This document shows, in pieces, positions 1 to 7,173 of a stretch of 64,000 bases of DNA (its first letter is position 1; each line of letters begins with the position of its first letter). Origin of the DNA: Mesorhizobium_B sp964242945 (GTDB lineage: Bacteria; Pseudomonadota; Alphaproteobacteria; Rhizobiales; Rhizobiaceae). The notes beneath the pieces were generated by a model. It made no database searches. It was not told the DNA's origin and worked only from the letters and a program-made list of their open reading frames with translations. Position numbers and translations under genes: made by a program. The stretch lies in contig CAXTCF010000003.1 of the NCBI GenBank assembly GCA_964242945.1, positions 1-64,000 of the forward strand. Direction: 5' to 3'.

Positions 1-1
1 C

Positions 2-160
2 GATAAGGACTGCATGACCTGGATCAAGACCTACAAGGATTTCAAGCCCGGCGAGCACGCCGCGCCGCCGCCGGTGGCGCTGACGCCTCCGGGTGAAGAA
101 GGCGCGGCAGCAGGCGGCCGCCGCCGCGGCGGGCGCGAGGCAAGGCGGGCGCAGGGGTGA
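2..160 (+). CDS. C-terminal end of an unidentified protein (truncated by window edge)
   Basis: An open frame enters from the left edge and stops with TGA at 158-160, leaving the last 52 residues. The fragment has a short ordered piece (CMTWIKTYKDFKPGEH), a proline/alanine stretch and then a Gly/Arg-rich basic tail (GGRRRGGREARRAQG). The corrinoid-activation protein encoded 0.7 kb downstream ends in a similar Gly/Arg tail, so the two may belong to one corrinoid/one-carbon gene set. In rhizobia that activator often sits with corrinoid methyltransferases and DUF1638-type proteins, but no family can be assigned from this fragment. Confidence 0.6.
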   Translation, partial: DKDCMTWIKTYKDFKPGEHAAPPPVALTPPGEEGAAAGGRRRGGREARRAQG

Positions 161-209
161 CGCGCGGGGCGGAGATGCATAGTATCGGCTTGCCGGAGCC
201 GGGAATTTT

Positions 210-839
210 GTGCGGATGACTGTCGCTCGGAAGCAGCGGAAATGGACGGTCGATGAATTCTTCGCCTGGAACGAGTTCCAGGAGGAGAAGTTCGAACTTG
301 TCGATGGCGTCCCTGTGCTGAAGCGCATGCCCGTGCCGGTGATGCTGCCTGGAGCGTCTGCTCCCATCATGATGACCGGCGCCGGTCGGCGTCACAACAA
401 GGCCAGCGGCAACCTCTTCCAACTCATCGCGGATCAACTCCGGGGCGGCCCGTGCAATGCGTTCGTGAACGACGCGGCAGTGAAGACGAGTCTCAATCAG
501 ATCCGATTTCCGGACTTGGTTGTCGATTGCGGAACACCGCTTGATGATGGGTTCATCTTTGAGAATCCCAGACTGGTCGCGGAGATCCTGTCACCTTCGA
601 CTAGGAGCTTCGATCTCGCGGAGAAGATCACGGAATATTGGCGGATCGCCACGATTGCTCACATTCTGATCGTTGATCCCGCCAAGCTTCGCGTTCAGCT
701 GCATGCGCGGCATGGTGGCGAAGCACCGACAGTGCGTGTGTTCTCCAACGCAGAAGACACGATCGACATCCCCGATCTTAAAATCACGCTGAAGCTTGCC
801 GACCTCTTCGAGGGCCTTGCGCCCGCTCCGGAACAATAG
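210..839 (+). CDS. Uma2 family (DUF820) putative endonuclease
   Basis: This 209-aa protein fits the Uma2/DUF820 family, a PD-(D/E)XK nuclease fold usually found as stand-alone genes of unknown role. Visible family marks are the N-terminal FELVDGVPVL segment, the FPDLVVDCG strand carrying the core acidic residue, and LVAEILSPST followed by EKITEYWRI and ILIVDP. Length is normal for the family. Start is GTG 210 or ATG 216 (two codons later); neither has a strong ribosome site. It lies 20 bp before the corrinoid-activation gene and appears inserted between two genes that otherwise look related. The nuclease substrate is unknown. Confidence 0.85.
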   Translation: MRMTVARKQRKWTVDEFFAWNEFQEEKFELVDGVPVLKRMPVPVMLPGASAPIMMTGAGRRHNKASGNLFQLIADQLRGGPCNAFVNDAAVKTSLNQIRFPDLVVDCGTPLDDGFIFENPRLVAEILSPSTRSFDLAEKITEYWRIATIAHILIVDPAKLRVQLHARHGGEAPTVRVFSNAEDTIDIPDLKITLKLADLFEGLAPAPEQ

Positions 840-859
840 CCCTGCGCTGTATCTGACCC

Positions 860-2929
860 ATGTCCGATCCCCTCGTCCTGTTCATGCCGTCCGGCAAGCG
901 CGGGCGTTTCCCCCTGGGAACGCCGGTGCTGGATGCCGCGCGGCAGCTTGGCGTTTATGTCGAGAGCGTGTGCGGAGGGCGGGCGACGTGCGGGCGCTGC
1001 CAGATCGAGGTGCAGGAAGGCAATTTCGCCAAGCATAAGATCGTTTCCTCCAACGACCATATCTCGCCAAAGGGCCCGAAGGAGCAGCGCTACGAGCGCG
1101 TGCGCGGATTGCCGGAAGGCCGGCGGCTTTCCTGTTCGGCGACGATCCAGGGCGACCTCGTGGTGGACGTGCCGCAGGACACGGTGGTCAATGCGCAGGT
1201 GGTGCGCAAGGCGGCGACCGACCGCGTCATAGAGCGCAATGCCGCGGTGCAGCTTTGCTATGTCGAGGTGGAGCAGCCCGACATGCACAAGCCGCTGGGC
1301 GACCTCGACCGGCTGAAGGCGGCGCTGGAAAAGGAGTGGGGCTGGAAGGAGCTGCTGGTTTCGTCTCACCTCGTGCCGCAGGTGCAGAAGATCATGCGCA
1401 CCGTGCTGCCCGACCAGCCGGAAGTGGCGCCGGACAAGTGGGGCGTGACAGCGGTCGTCCATCGCGACATGGACTCGTCAAGGCCGTTCATCATCGGGCT
1501 CTATCCCGGCCTTAAGAACGAAGCCTACGGCATAGCCTGCGACATCGGCTCGACCACGATCGCCATGCACCTCGTTTCGCTGCTTTCGGGACGCATCGTG
1601 GCCTCGTCGGGCATCTCGAATCCGCAGATCCGCTTCGGCGAAGACCTGATGAGCCGCGTTTCCTACGTCATGATGAACCCGGACGGGCGCGAGGCCATGA
1701 CGAAGGCCGTGCGCGAGGCCGTCAACGGGCTGATCGGCAAGGTCTGCGCGGAAGGCAACGTGGACCGCCACGACATCTTCGACTGCGTGTTCGTCGGCAA
1801 CCCGATCATGCACCACCTGTTTCTCGGCATCGACCCGACGGAACTCGGCCAGGCGCCGTTTGCGCTGGCCGTCTCCGGCGCGATGCAGTTCTGGGCGCAG
1901 GAGATCGGCATCGACGTCTCGCGCGGCGCGCGGCTCTACACGCTGCCCTGCATCGCCGGCCATGTCGGCGCGGATGCGGCCGGCGCGACGCTCTCGGAGG
2001 GCCCATACCGGCAGGATCGCATGATGCTGATGGTCGATGTCGGCACCAATGCCGAAATCGTGCTCGGCAATTCTTCGCGCGTGGTCGCGGCCTCCTCCCC
2101 CACCGGCCCGGCTTTCGAAGGCGCGGAAATCTCGTCGGGCCAGCGTGCCGCCCCCGGCGCCATCGAGCGCGTGCGCATCGACGCGGAAACACTGGAGCCG
2201 CGCTTCCGCGTCATCGGTGTGGACAAGTGGTCGGACGAGGAAGGCTTTTTCGAACTTGCCGCCGCGACAGGCATCAACGGAATCTGCGGCTCGGCCATCA
2301 TCGAGGTGGTCGCCGAGATGTACCTCGCCGGCATCATCTCGGAAGACGGCGTGGTGGACGGCGGCATGGCTTCGAGGAGCCCCCGCATCATCCCAAATGG
2401 CCGCACCTTCTCTTATCTCCTGCACGACGGCAGCCCCCGCATCACCGTCACCCAGAACGACGTGCGCGCGATCCAGCTTGCCAAGGCCGCACTCTATGCA
2501 GGCGTGAAGCTGCTGATGGAGAAGCAGGGCGTGGAGACCGTCGATACGATCCGCTTCGCCGGCGCGTTCGGCTCCTTCATCGACCCGAAATATGCGATGG
2601 TGCTCGGCCTCATCCCCGACTGCGACTTGGCCGAAGTAAAAGCCGTCGGCAATGCGGCGGGCACCGGCGCGCTGATGGCGCTGTTGAACCGCACCTACCG
2701 CCGCGAGATCGAAACGGAAGTGCGCCGCATCGAAAAGATCGAGACGGCGCTGGAGCCGAATTTCCAGCAGTTGTTCGTCAATGCGATGGCCTTGCCGAAC
2801 AAGGCGGACCCTTTCCCGAAACTGTCGGAGGCTGTGAAGCTGCCGCCGCGCAGGGTGACGGCGGAAGCGAGCGCTGACGGCGGGGGGCGGCGGCGCGGTC
2901 GGGAAGGGCGTCGCGGCCGCGGCGAGTGA
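860..2929 (+). CDS. ASKHA-domain corrinoid-activation protein (2Fe-2S / DUF4445, RamA-like)
   Basis: This 689-aa protein resembles the RamA/AcsV-type reductive activators that return inactive Co(II) corrinoid proteins to Co(I) using ATP. An N-terminal ferredoxin-like domain carries the 2Fe-2S cysteines C38, C44, C47 (CGGRATCGRC) and C92. After a linker, an ASKHA ATPase fold begins near residue 225 (IACDIGSTTIAMHL) and continues through VGTNAEIVLG, SSPTGPAFEGAEIS and a C-terminal GNAAGTGALMAL. The last ~20 residues are a basic Gly/Arg tail. Length is close to the family norm. Its corrinoid methyltransferase partners are presumably upstream of the window. The stop overlaps the next gene's GTG by 4 bp, so the two are probably co-translated. 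Confidence 0.85.
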   Translation: MSDPLVLFMPSGKRGRFPLGTPVLDAARQLGVYVESVCGGRATCGRCQIEVQEGNFAKHKIVSSNDHISPKGPKEQRYERVRGLPEGRRLSCSATIQGDLVVDVPQDTVVNAQVVRKAATDRVIERNAAVQLCYVEVEQPDMHKPLGDLDRLKAALEKEWGWKELLVSSHLVPQVQKIMRTVLPDQPEVAPDKWGVTAVVHRDMDSSRPFIIGLYPGLKNEAYGIACDIGSTTIAMHLVSLLSGRIVASSGISNPQIRFGEDLMSRVSYVMMNPDGREAMTKAVREAVNGLIGKVCAEGNVDRHDIFDCVFVGNPIMHHLFLGIDPTELGQAPFALAVSGAMQFWAQEIGIDVSRGARLYTLPCIAGHVGADAAGATLSEGPYRQDRMMLMVDVGTNAEIVLGNSSRVVAASSPTGPAFEGAEISSGQRAAPGAIERVRIDAETLEPRFRVIGVDKWSDEEGFFELAAATGINGICGSAIIEVVAEMYLAGIISEDGVVDGGMASRSPRIIPNGRTFSYLLHDGSPRITVTQNDVRAIQLAKAALYAGVKLLMEKQGVETVDTIRFAGAFGSFIDPKYAMVLGLIPDCDLAEVKAVGNAAGTGALMALLNRTYRREIETEVRRIEKIETALEPNFQQLFVNAMALPNKADPFPKLSEAVKLPPRRVTAEASADGGGRRRGREGRRGRGE

Positions 2930-3579
2930 CGCTGGCGGCCGCCGAGCGCTTCATCCGCGACGAGCTCAAGCTTAGCCCGCCGCCCGAACTTGCCTCGATC
3001 CGGCTCTACACGGCCCATCCCGGGAGCGGCCTGCGCCGGCTGACCGGCGCTTCGGCCCCCTACTGGGCCTACCCCTGGCCGGGCGGCATTGCGCTCGCGC
3101 GTTACTTCGGGGAGAACAGAAGCGCGGTGGCAGGAAAGCGCGTTCTCGACTTCGGCTGCGGCGGCGGATTGGCGGGCATCGCCGCTGCGCAGGCCGGCGC
3201 CGCCGCGGTGTTTGCTGCGGACACCGATCCGATCGCGCGTGTCGCCGCGAGGCTCAACGCGGAGGCGAACGGCATTGCGATCGAGGTGCTTCCCGCGAAC
3301 CTGGAAGGCCCGCCTGCCGGAGTCGATCTCATCGCGGCCGGCGATTTGTTCTACTCGCGTGCCGTCTCGCGCCGCGCCCTTTCCTTTCTGCGATCCTGCA
3401 ACGCAGCGGGCATCGCGGTGCTCATTGGCGACCCCGCCCGGAAACAACTGCCCCGCGCTCTGCTTACCGAACTTGCCCGCTATGCGACGGTCGATTTCGG
3501 CAATGTGCCGACCACCGCGTTTGTGTTCGCCTTAGGTAGGAAGCAGCAGGGGAGCGCTGGGGCGCGCATCCCGACATAG
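2926..3579 (+). CDS. class I SAM-dependent methyltransferase (ETF-beta/PrmA-like protein lysine methyltransferase)
   Basis: This 217-aa protein has the Rossmann methyltransferase motif I (VLDFGCGGGLAGIAA, about residues 70-84) and an acidic motif II region (VFAADTDPIARVAA). The GDLFYSRAV stretch occupies the place where METTL20-type ETF-beta lysine methyltransferases have their D/E-x-x-Y/F catalytic segment. METTL20-like enzymes are known in alphaproteobacteria, so modification of electron-transfer flavoprotein is the best guess. That would fit this window, because dimethylglycine-dehydrogenase-type enzymes pass electrons to ETF. The GTG start overlaps the upstream stop (GTGA). Family membership is solid; the substrate is inferred. 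Confidence 0.75.
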   Translation: MTLAAAERFIRDELKLSPPPELASIRLYTAHPGSGLRRLTGASAPYWAYPWPGGIALARYFGENRSAVAGKRVLDFGCGGGLAGIAAAQAGAAAVFAADTDPIARVAARLNAEANGIAIEVLPANLEGPPAGVDLIAAGDLFYSRAVSRRALSFLRSCNAAGIAVLIGDPARKQLPRALLTELARYATVDFGNVPTTAFVFALGRKQQGSAGARIPT

Positions 3580-3639
3580 ACATCGCGCCGGCCGGCGATT
3601 TAGCCTATGGGCCGGGCGCGGAGAAGCTTGGGGAGCGCG

Positions 3640-4494
3640 ATGAACGTTTTGTCGATCCAGTCCTGGGTGGCCTATGGCCATGTCGGCAATGCATCCGCCG
3701 TGTTCCCCCTGCAGCGGATGGGTATCGAGGTCTGGGCGGTCAACACCGTGCAGTTCTCCAATCATACGGGCTACGGCACTTGGCGCGGCCAGGTTTATTC
3801 AGGCCAGGACATCCGCGACCTCGTCAGCGGCATCGACGAGCGGCGCGTGCTGCCGGCGTGCAGCGGCGTGCTTTCCGGCTACATGGGGGACGCGGCGATC
3901 GGCGAGGCGGTTCTCGACGCCGTGGGGCGCGTGCGCGCCGCCAACTCCTATGCGATCTACTGCTGCGACCCGGTGATCGGCGATGTCGGCCGTGGCGTGT
4001 TCGTGCGGCCGGGCATCCCTGAGTTCATACGCGAACGCGCGGTTCCGGCTGCCGACATCGTGACGCCCAATCAGTTCGAACTGGAGTTCCTGTCGGGTAT
4101 CGCCGTGCGCCGTGCAGCCGATCTCGCCCAGGCAGTGTCGGCTGTCCACGCGATGGGGCCGAAGATCGTGCTGGTCACCAGCGTGCTGCTGGACGAAACG
4201 CCTTCCGGCGAGATCGACATCGCGATGTCGGACGGCACGTCGCTTCTGGTCGTCCGCACGCCCCTGCTTCCGATCAGCGTCAACGGCGCGGGCGACGCGA
4301 TTGCGGCGCTGTTTCTCGGCAAATTCCTGAAGGAGCGCTCGGCGGGAGCCGCGCTGGTTCACGCGGCCTCGGCGACCTACGGCCTGCTGAAACTTACGGC
4401 GGAAGCGGGCTCGCGCGAGATCGTCACCGTCGCCGCGCAGGACGAGTTCGTGACGCCAAGCCGGATTTTTGCCGCGGAACCGATTGCCGTCTAG
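3640..4494 (+). CDS. pdxY: pyridoxal kinase PdxY
   Basis: This 284-aa ribokinase-fold vitamin B6 kinase phosphorylates pyridoxal with ATP for PLP salvage. Evidence: the N-terminal MNVLSIQSWVAYGHVGNA typical of PdxY, the FSNHTGYGTW substrate loop, the internal VTPNQFELEFLSG segment, and the C-terminal NGAGDAIAALFLG motif carrying the catalytic Asp. The ATG at 3640 is chosen because it gives the canonical N-terminus and is preceded by GGGGAG; an upstream in-frame ATG at 3607 would add 11 atypical residues. PLP-dependent aminotransferases elsewhere in the window would use its product, but there is no operon link. Confidence 0.9.
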   Translation: MNVLSIQSWVAYGHVGNASAVFPLQRMGIEVWAVNTVQFSNHTGYGTWRGQVYSGQDIRDLVSGIDERRVLPACSGVLSGYMGDAAIGEAVLDAVGRVRAANSYAIYCCDPVIGDVGRGVFVRPGIPEFIRERAVPAADIVTPNQFELEFLSGIAVRRAADLAQAVSAVHAMGPKIVLVTSVLLDETPSGEIDIAMSDGTSLLVVRTPLLPISVNGAGDAIAALFLGKFLKERSAGAALVHAASATYGLLKLTAEAGSREIVTVAAQDEFVTPSRIFAAEPIAV

Positions 4495-4668
4495 CAGAGC
4501 TGCCCGCCACGGTTTCAACCTGTTTCAAGCGCTTCAGCGCGCCGGCGCGCGGCTGTAACGCCGCTCCGCTACCCGATCCCCGAACAAGAACGGCGTCTTC
4601 GAGCAGCGGCAAGGCGGACACGCTTCGCCGGAAAACGCGCGAGCCGCCGAGGCGACTGGGGAAATACA

Positions 4669-4833
4669 ATGATAGGGGCGTTCTCCTGGCTCGCCGCGCA
4701 GTGGAAGATCCAGAGCATGCGCCGCCGGACCGAACTGGCCCTGGCAGGCCTGCCGGCCGAACTGCGCCGCGACATCGGCTTTCCCGCGGTCGAGCTGTTT
4801 CTGGACGGTAAATCGCGTTTCCCGCGGCGCTGA
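4669..4833 (+). CDS. DUF1127 small protein (54 aa)
   Basis: This 54-aa ORF carries the YjiS/DUF1127 signature: a basic helix (RRRTELALAGL) followed by PAELRRDIGF. A possible weak Shine-Dalgarno (GGGGAAA) precedes the ATG by 5-6 bases. It is the same length as the DUF1127 protein encoded at 5875 and lies tail-to-tail with the LysR gene. DUF1127 proteins in Hyphomicrobiales are small, Arg-rich and often regulated by VtlR/LsrB-type LysR proteins; some are implicated in RNA turnover or stress and phosphate physiology. The role here is inferred only from family and location. Confidence 0.8.
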   Translation: MIGAFSWLAAQWKIQSMRRRTELALAGLPAELRRDIGFPAVELFLDGKSRFPRR

Positions 4834-4848
4834 CGTCCCGGCGGCAGA

Positions 4849-5748
4849 TCAGAACCGGCCTGTTTCCGTGAAGGCGGCAAAAGCCGAGCGGATGTGGTCT
4901 GCCACTGCGCGCACCGGCGCGCTGGCGTTCGGGGCGGCGATCATGGCGAGGCTGTATTGCCCCATTTCCGGCAGCCCGTCCTTCACGCCGAGTTCCATGA
5001 GATCGTCGCCGATGAAGGATTTCGGCAGCGGCGCGACGGCGAGGTCGGCGAGGATCGCCGCGCGCTGCCCGGCCATGTGCGCGCTCATATAGGCGACGCG
5101 GTAGCTTCGCCCTTCCCGCCCAAGCGAGTCCAGCGCCCCTGCCCGCCAGGCGCAGCCTTCCTCCCAAAGCGAAACCGGCAGGGGCTCGCGCAGGTGGGCG
5201 CCGCCGCCTTTCGCGCCGACCCATACGATCGGCTCGGTCAAAAGCACCTCCGCGCCTTCCAAGGCGGCCTGGGACGAGTTCGTCAGGAGCGTGATGTCGA
5301 GCGCCTGCTCGCTCATGCGGCGGCGCAGATACGAACTCTGATCGATGATCACGTCCACGGCGATGGACGGGTGCGTCTGCGCGAAGCGTTTCAGGACATG
5401 CGGCAGCACGCGCTCGCCGAAGTCGTCAGGGGAGCCTAAACGCACCACGCCGGTGATGTCCGGCATGATGAATTTGGAAACGGCTTCACGGTTTATGGCG
5501 AGCATCCGCCGGGCATAACCCAGCAGCATCTCGCCGTCGTTGGTGACGCGCACCGACCGCGCGTCGCGCACGAAGACCGCCCGGCCGAGCGTGTCCTCCA
5601 GTTTCTTGATCTGCATCGAAACGGCCGAAGGCGTGCGGAACACGGCGTTCGCCGCCAGCGTGAAGCTGCCGGTTTCAGCGATGGCGACGAAGGTGCGCAA
5701 CACGTCGAGTTCAAGCAGCGGGAGCGGGTGATTAAGCGGCGCGTTCAT
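4849..5748 (-). CDS. LysR-family transcriptional regulator (VtlR/LsrB-like candidate)
   Basis: This 299-aa LTTR has an N-terminal winged helix-turn-helix (LDVLRTFVAIAETGSFTLAA, then TPSAVSMQIKKLEDTLG) and a C-terminal periplasmic-binding-fold effector domain beginning around VRLGSPDDFGERVLP. Length is standard. It is bracketed by two DUF1127 genes, one divergent from its promoter and one convergent. In Brucella and Agrobacterium the LysR regulator VtlR activates small DUF1127 genes, so this arrangement suggests the same regulatory relationship. Whether it is VtlR itself or a paralogue cannot be settled by eye. The likely binding site is the palindrome at 5790-5805. Confidence 0.88.
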   Translation of the reverse strand: MNAPLNHPLPLLELDVLRTFVAIAETGSFTLAANAVFRTPSAVSMQIKKLEDTLGRAVFVRDARSVRVTNDGEMLLGYARRMLAINREAVSKFIMPDITGVVRLGSPDDFGERVLPHVLKRFAQTHPSIAVDVIIDQSSYLRRRMSEQALDITLLTNSSQAALEGAEVLLTEPIVWVGAKGGGAHLREPLPVSLWEEGCAWRAGALDSLGREGRSYRVAYMSAHMAGQRAAILADLAVAPLPKSFIGDDLMELGVKDGLPEMGQYSLAMIAAPNASAPVRAVADHIRSAFAAFTETGRF

Positions 5749-5789
5749 GGTCTTCGATCAATTTCTCTGAACCAAACCATCATTTCATT

Positions 5790-5805
5790 TTGTTGGATTG
5801 AACAA
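5790..5805. promoter_or_regulatory. candidate LysR operator in divergent promoter
   Basis: A perfect 5-6-5 inverted repeat, TTGTT-GGATTG-AACAA, lies in the AT-rich 126-bp region between the LysR gene and the divergent DUF1127 gene. LTTRs typically bind T-N11-A dyads in exactly this divergent geometry, repressing themselves and activating the neighbour. The match is by symmetry and position only. Confidence 0.5.
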
Positions 5806-5874
5806 CAAAGAGGCCTTATCTGTCAAGTCACCGCACCTTCGCGGCGTCATCGAGAACCACAAGGAGCCGATCCC

Positions 5875-6039
5875 ATGTCCTTCTATTCGTCCATTCACCG
5901 TGTTGCTTCCGACTGGGTCCGCGCCCGCCGCGCAGCGCACACCGCACGCTTGGTCAGCGACCTGCCCGCGGAGCTTCGCAAGGACATCGGCTGGCCCGGC
6001 GATCAGTCCGCCACGCAGGCCTGGACCACGGTCCGTTGA
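5875..6039 (+). CDS. DUF1127 small protein (54 aa), divergent from LysR gene
   Basis: This 54-aa protein has the DUF1127 core LVSDLPAELRKDIGW preceded by a basic amphipathic helix (WVRARRAAHTARL). ATG 5875 has a near-perfect Shine-Dalgarno (AAGGAG) eight bases upstream; an open frame extends further 5' but has no comparable ribosome site. It is divergent from the LysR gene across a 126-bp region holding the candidate operator, so LysR activation is likely. The paralogue at 4669 has the same length and the same PAELR(R/K)DIG motif. Confidence 0.85.
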   Translation: MSFYSSIHRVASDWVRARRAAHTARLVSDLPAELRKDIGWPGDQSATQAWTTVR

Positions 6040-6321
6040 GCCGACTTGTCCCCGGAAACCTCACTGAAACCGCGCATTTCCACTGGCGAAACAAAGCTGA
6101 AACGGCTTCCCGGTATGAATGTGTCAATCCGCTCTTCGCAACGGTGATCGAGCAAGCAGGTCGCAGGACATACGAAACGCCAGCCTGTCGTTTTTTCGTC
6201 TTGCAGCTTCGCTTTAGAGGCTGAAAATCGGGCACTTGCCGCTTATATAAGCAGCGTCCGAACGAGATGCCCCACTCCACCGCGCGAAGGCACCCGTCCT
6301 TGATTTGCATGGAGTCGTGTC
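6040..6321. other. 282-bp intergenic region, no gene seen
   Basis: The region is AT-richer than its surroundings. It contains a T6 run at 6191-6196 that could be the tail of a weak terminator for the upstream DUF1127 gene, and a TATATAA-like stretch near 6243-6249 that could belong to the promoter of the 46-aa gene. No ORF with coding character and no convincing small RNA fold was found. Confidence 0.4.
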
Positions 6322-6462
6322 ATGAAACTTTTCTCCCGCCTTTTCTCCTCCTCTCGTTCCGAGAACCTGAGCACGCGGCTTGAGCGTCAGCGCTTCAACC
6401 AGAGCATGCCCGGCCAGACGGCTGCCATCGCGGCTGCGCGCCTCGGCTGCCTGGTGATGTAA
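6322..6462 (+). CDS. hypothetical 46-aa basic protein
   Basis: This short ORF has a GGAG ribosome site 7-10 bases before the ATG and a strong hairpin terminator 28 bp after the stop. It encodes an N-terminal amphipathic Ser/Arg/Phe stretch (MKLFSRLFSSSRSENL) and a short hydrophobic C-terminus ending in a cysteine (ARLGCLVM). It is not DUF1127-like. No family is recognised. The ribosome site, terminator and placement beside the LysR/DUF1127 trio support it being a real gene. Confidence 0.55.
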   Translation: MKLFSRLFSSSRSENLSTRLERQRFNQSMPGQTAAIAAARLGCLVM

Positions 6463-6490
6463 TCAGCCACGCAGGCTTCTGACCTCCACA

Positions 6491-6519
6491 ACGCCGTCCG
6501 CGCGAAAGCCGGGCGGCGT
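6491..6519 (+). terminator. rho-independent terminator
   Basis: A 10-bp stem (ACGCCGTCCG / CGGGCGGCGT, one mismatch) around a 9-nt loop is followed by CTTCTATTTTC. It lies just after the 46-aa gene. Confidence 0.7.
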
Positions 6520-6618
6520 CTTCTATTTTCCGCATGCGCTGCCGATTGGATGCCATGCTCTAACTTTACGGTTAGGCATGCGGAAAGCAGCCTGTTCTGA
6601 GCAGGGAGAGGACGCACG

Positions 6619-7095
6619 ATGAGCGGCATCACGGGGTTGGGGCACGTCGCTCTCAAGGTCAAAGACATCGAAGCATCGCTGGCGTTTTACCAGGGCGTTC
6701 TCGGCTTCCCGGAAATGCTGCGCCTGCATCACGACGACGGCAGCCTGTTCCTGATCTATCTCCGCATCACCGACACGGCCTACCTCGAACTCTTCCCCAA
6801 CGCGCGGACGGAGCGGGCGCCCGGCCCCGACCAGAACGGCGCCCACCACTTCTGCCTGACGGTGGACAGGCTTGAGCCGGTGCTGAAGATGGTAACTGCT
6901 AAGGGCGGGCAGCATTTCGCTTGGGCGGATGGCACCCTCACGCCAGCGGACGAGCCGAAAATCGTCGATGGGCTCGACGGCAACCGTCAGGCTTGGCTGG
7001 AAGACCCCGATGGAAACCGCATCGAATTGATGGAAATGGCTGAGGATTGCCTGCAACATCAAGCCATCCGCCGTCTTCGTGCTGGTGCCGCCTAA
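6619..7095 (+). CDS. VOC family protein (glyoxalase I-like)
   Basis: This 158-aa protein is a vicinal-oxygen-chelate fold protein, with paired beta-alpha-beta-beta-beta modules. The N-terminal GHVALKVKDIEASLAFYQGVLGF gives the first metal His, TAYLELFP the Glu, AHHFCLTVDR the second His, and WLEDPDGNRIELMEM the last Glu, so the four metal ligands appear intact. GGGAGAGGA precedes the ATG. Glyoxalase I, dioxygenase or epimerase activity cannot be distinguished. It is a single-gene unit upstream of the GlxA regulator. Confidence 0.85.
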   Translation: MSGITGLGHVALKVKDIEASLAFYQGVLGFPEMLRLHHDDGSLFLIYLRITDTAYLELFPNARTERAPGPDQNGAHHFCLTVDRLEPVLKMVTAKGGQHFAWADGTLTPADEPKIVDGLDGNRQAWLEDPDGNRIELMEMAEDCLQHQAIRRLRAGAA

Positions 7096-7173
7096 ACCAT
7101 CTCCGCATTGCGCGAGGCCTTCCGGCCCGCCTCCAGTTGACAGAATGTCGTTTTCCTGATGTCGCTTTGCTGA

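Noticed and set aside
4538..4555. GCGCGCCGGCGCGC palindrome after pdxY as a terminator
   Set aside because: Symmetrical but not followed by a T-tract; in such GC-rich DNA it may be chance.
6040..6321. AbcR-type small RNA next to the LysR gene
   Set aside because: Such sRNAs occur near VtlR in some relatives, but no convincing hairpin set or anti-Shine-Dalgarno loops could be found; only a weak T6 tail is present.
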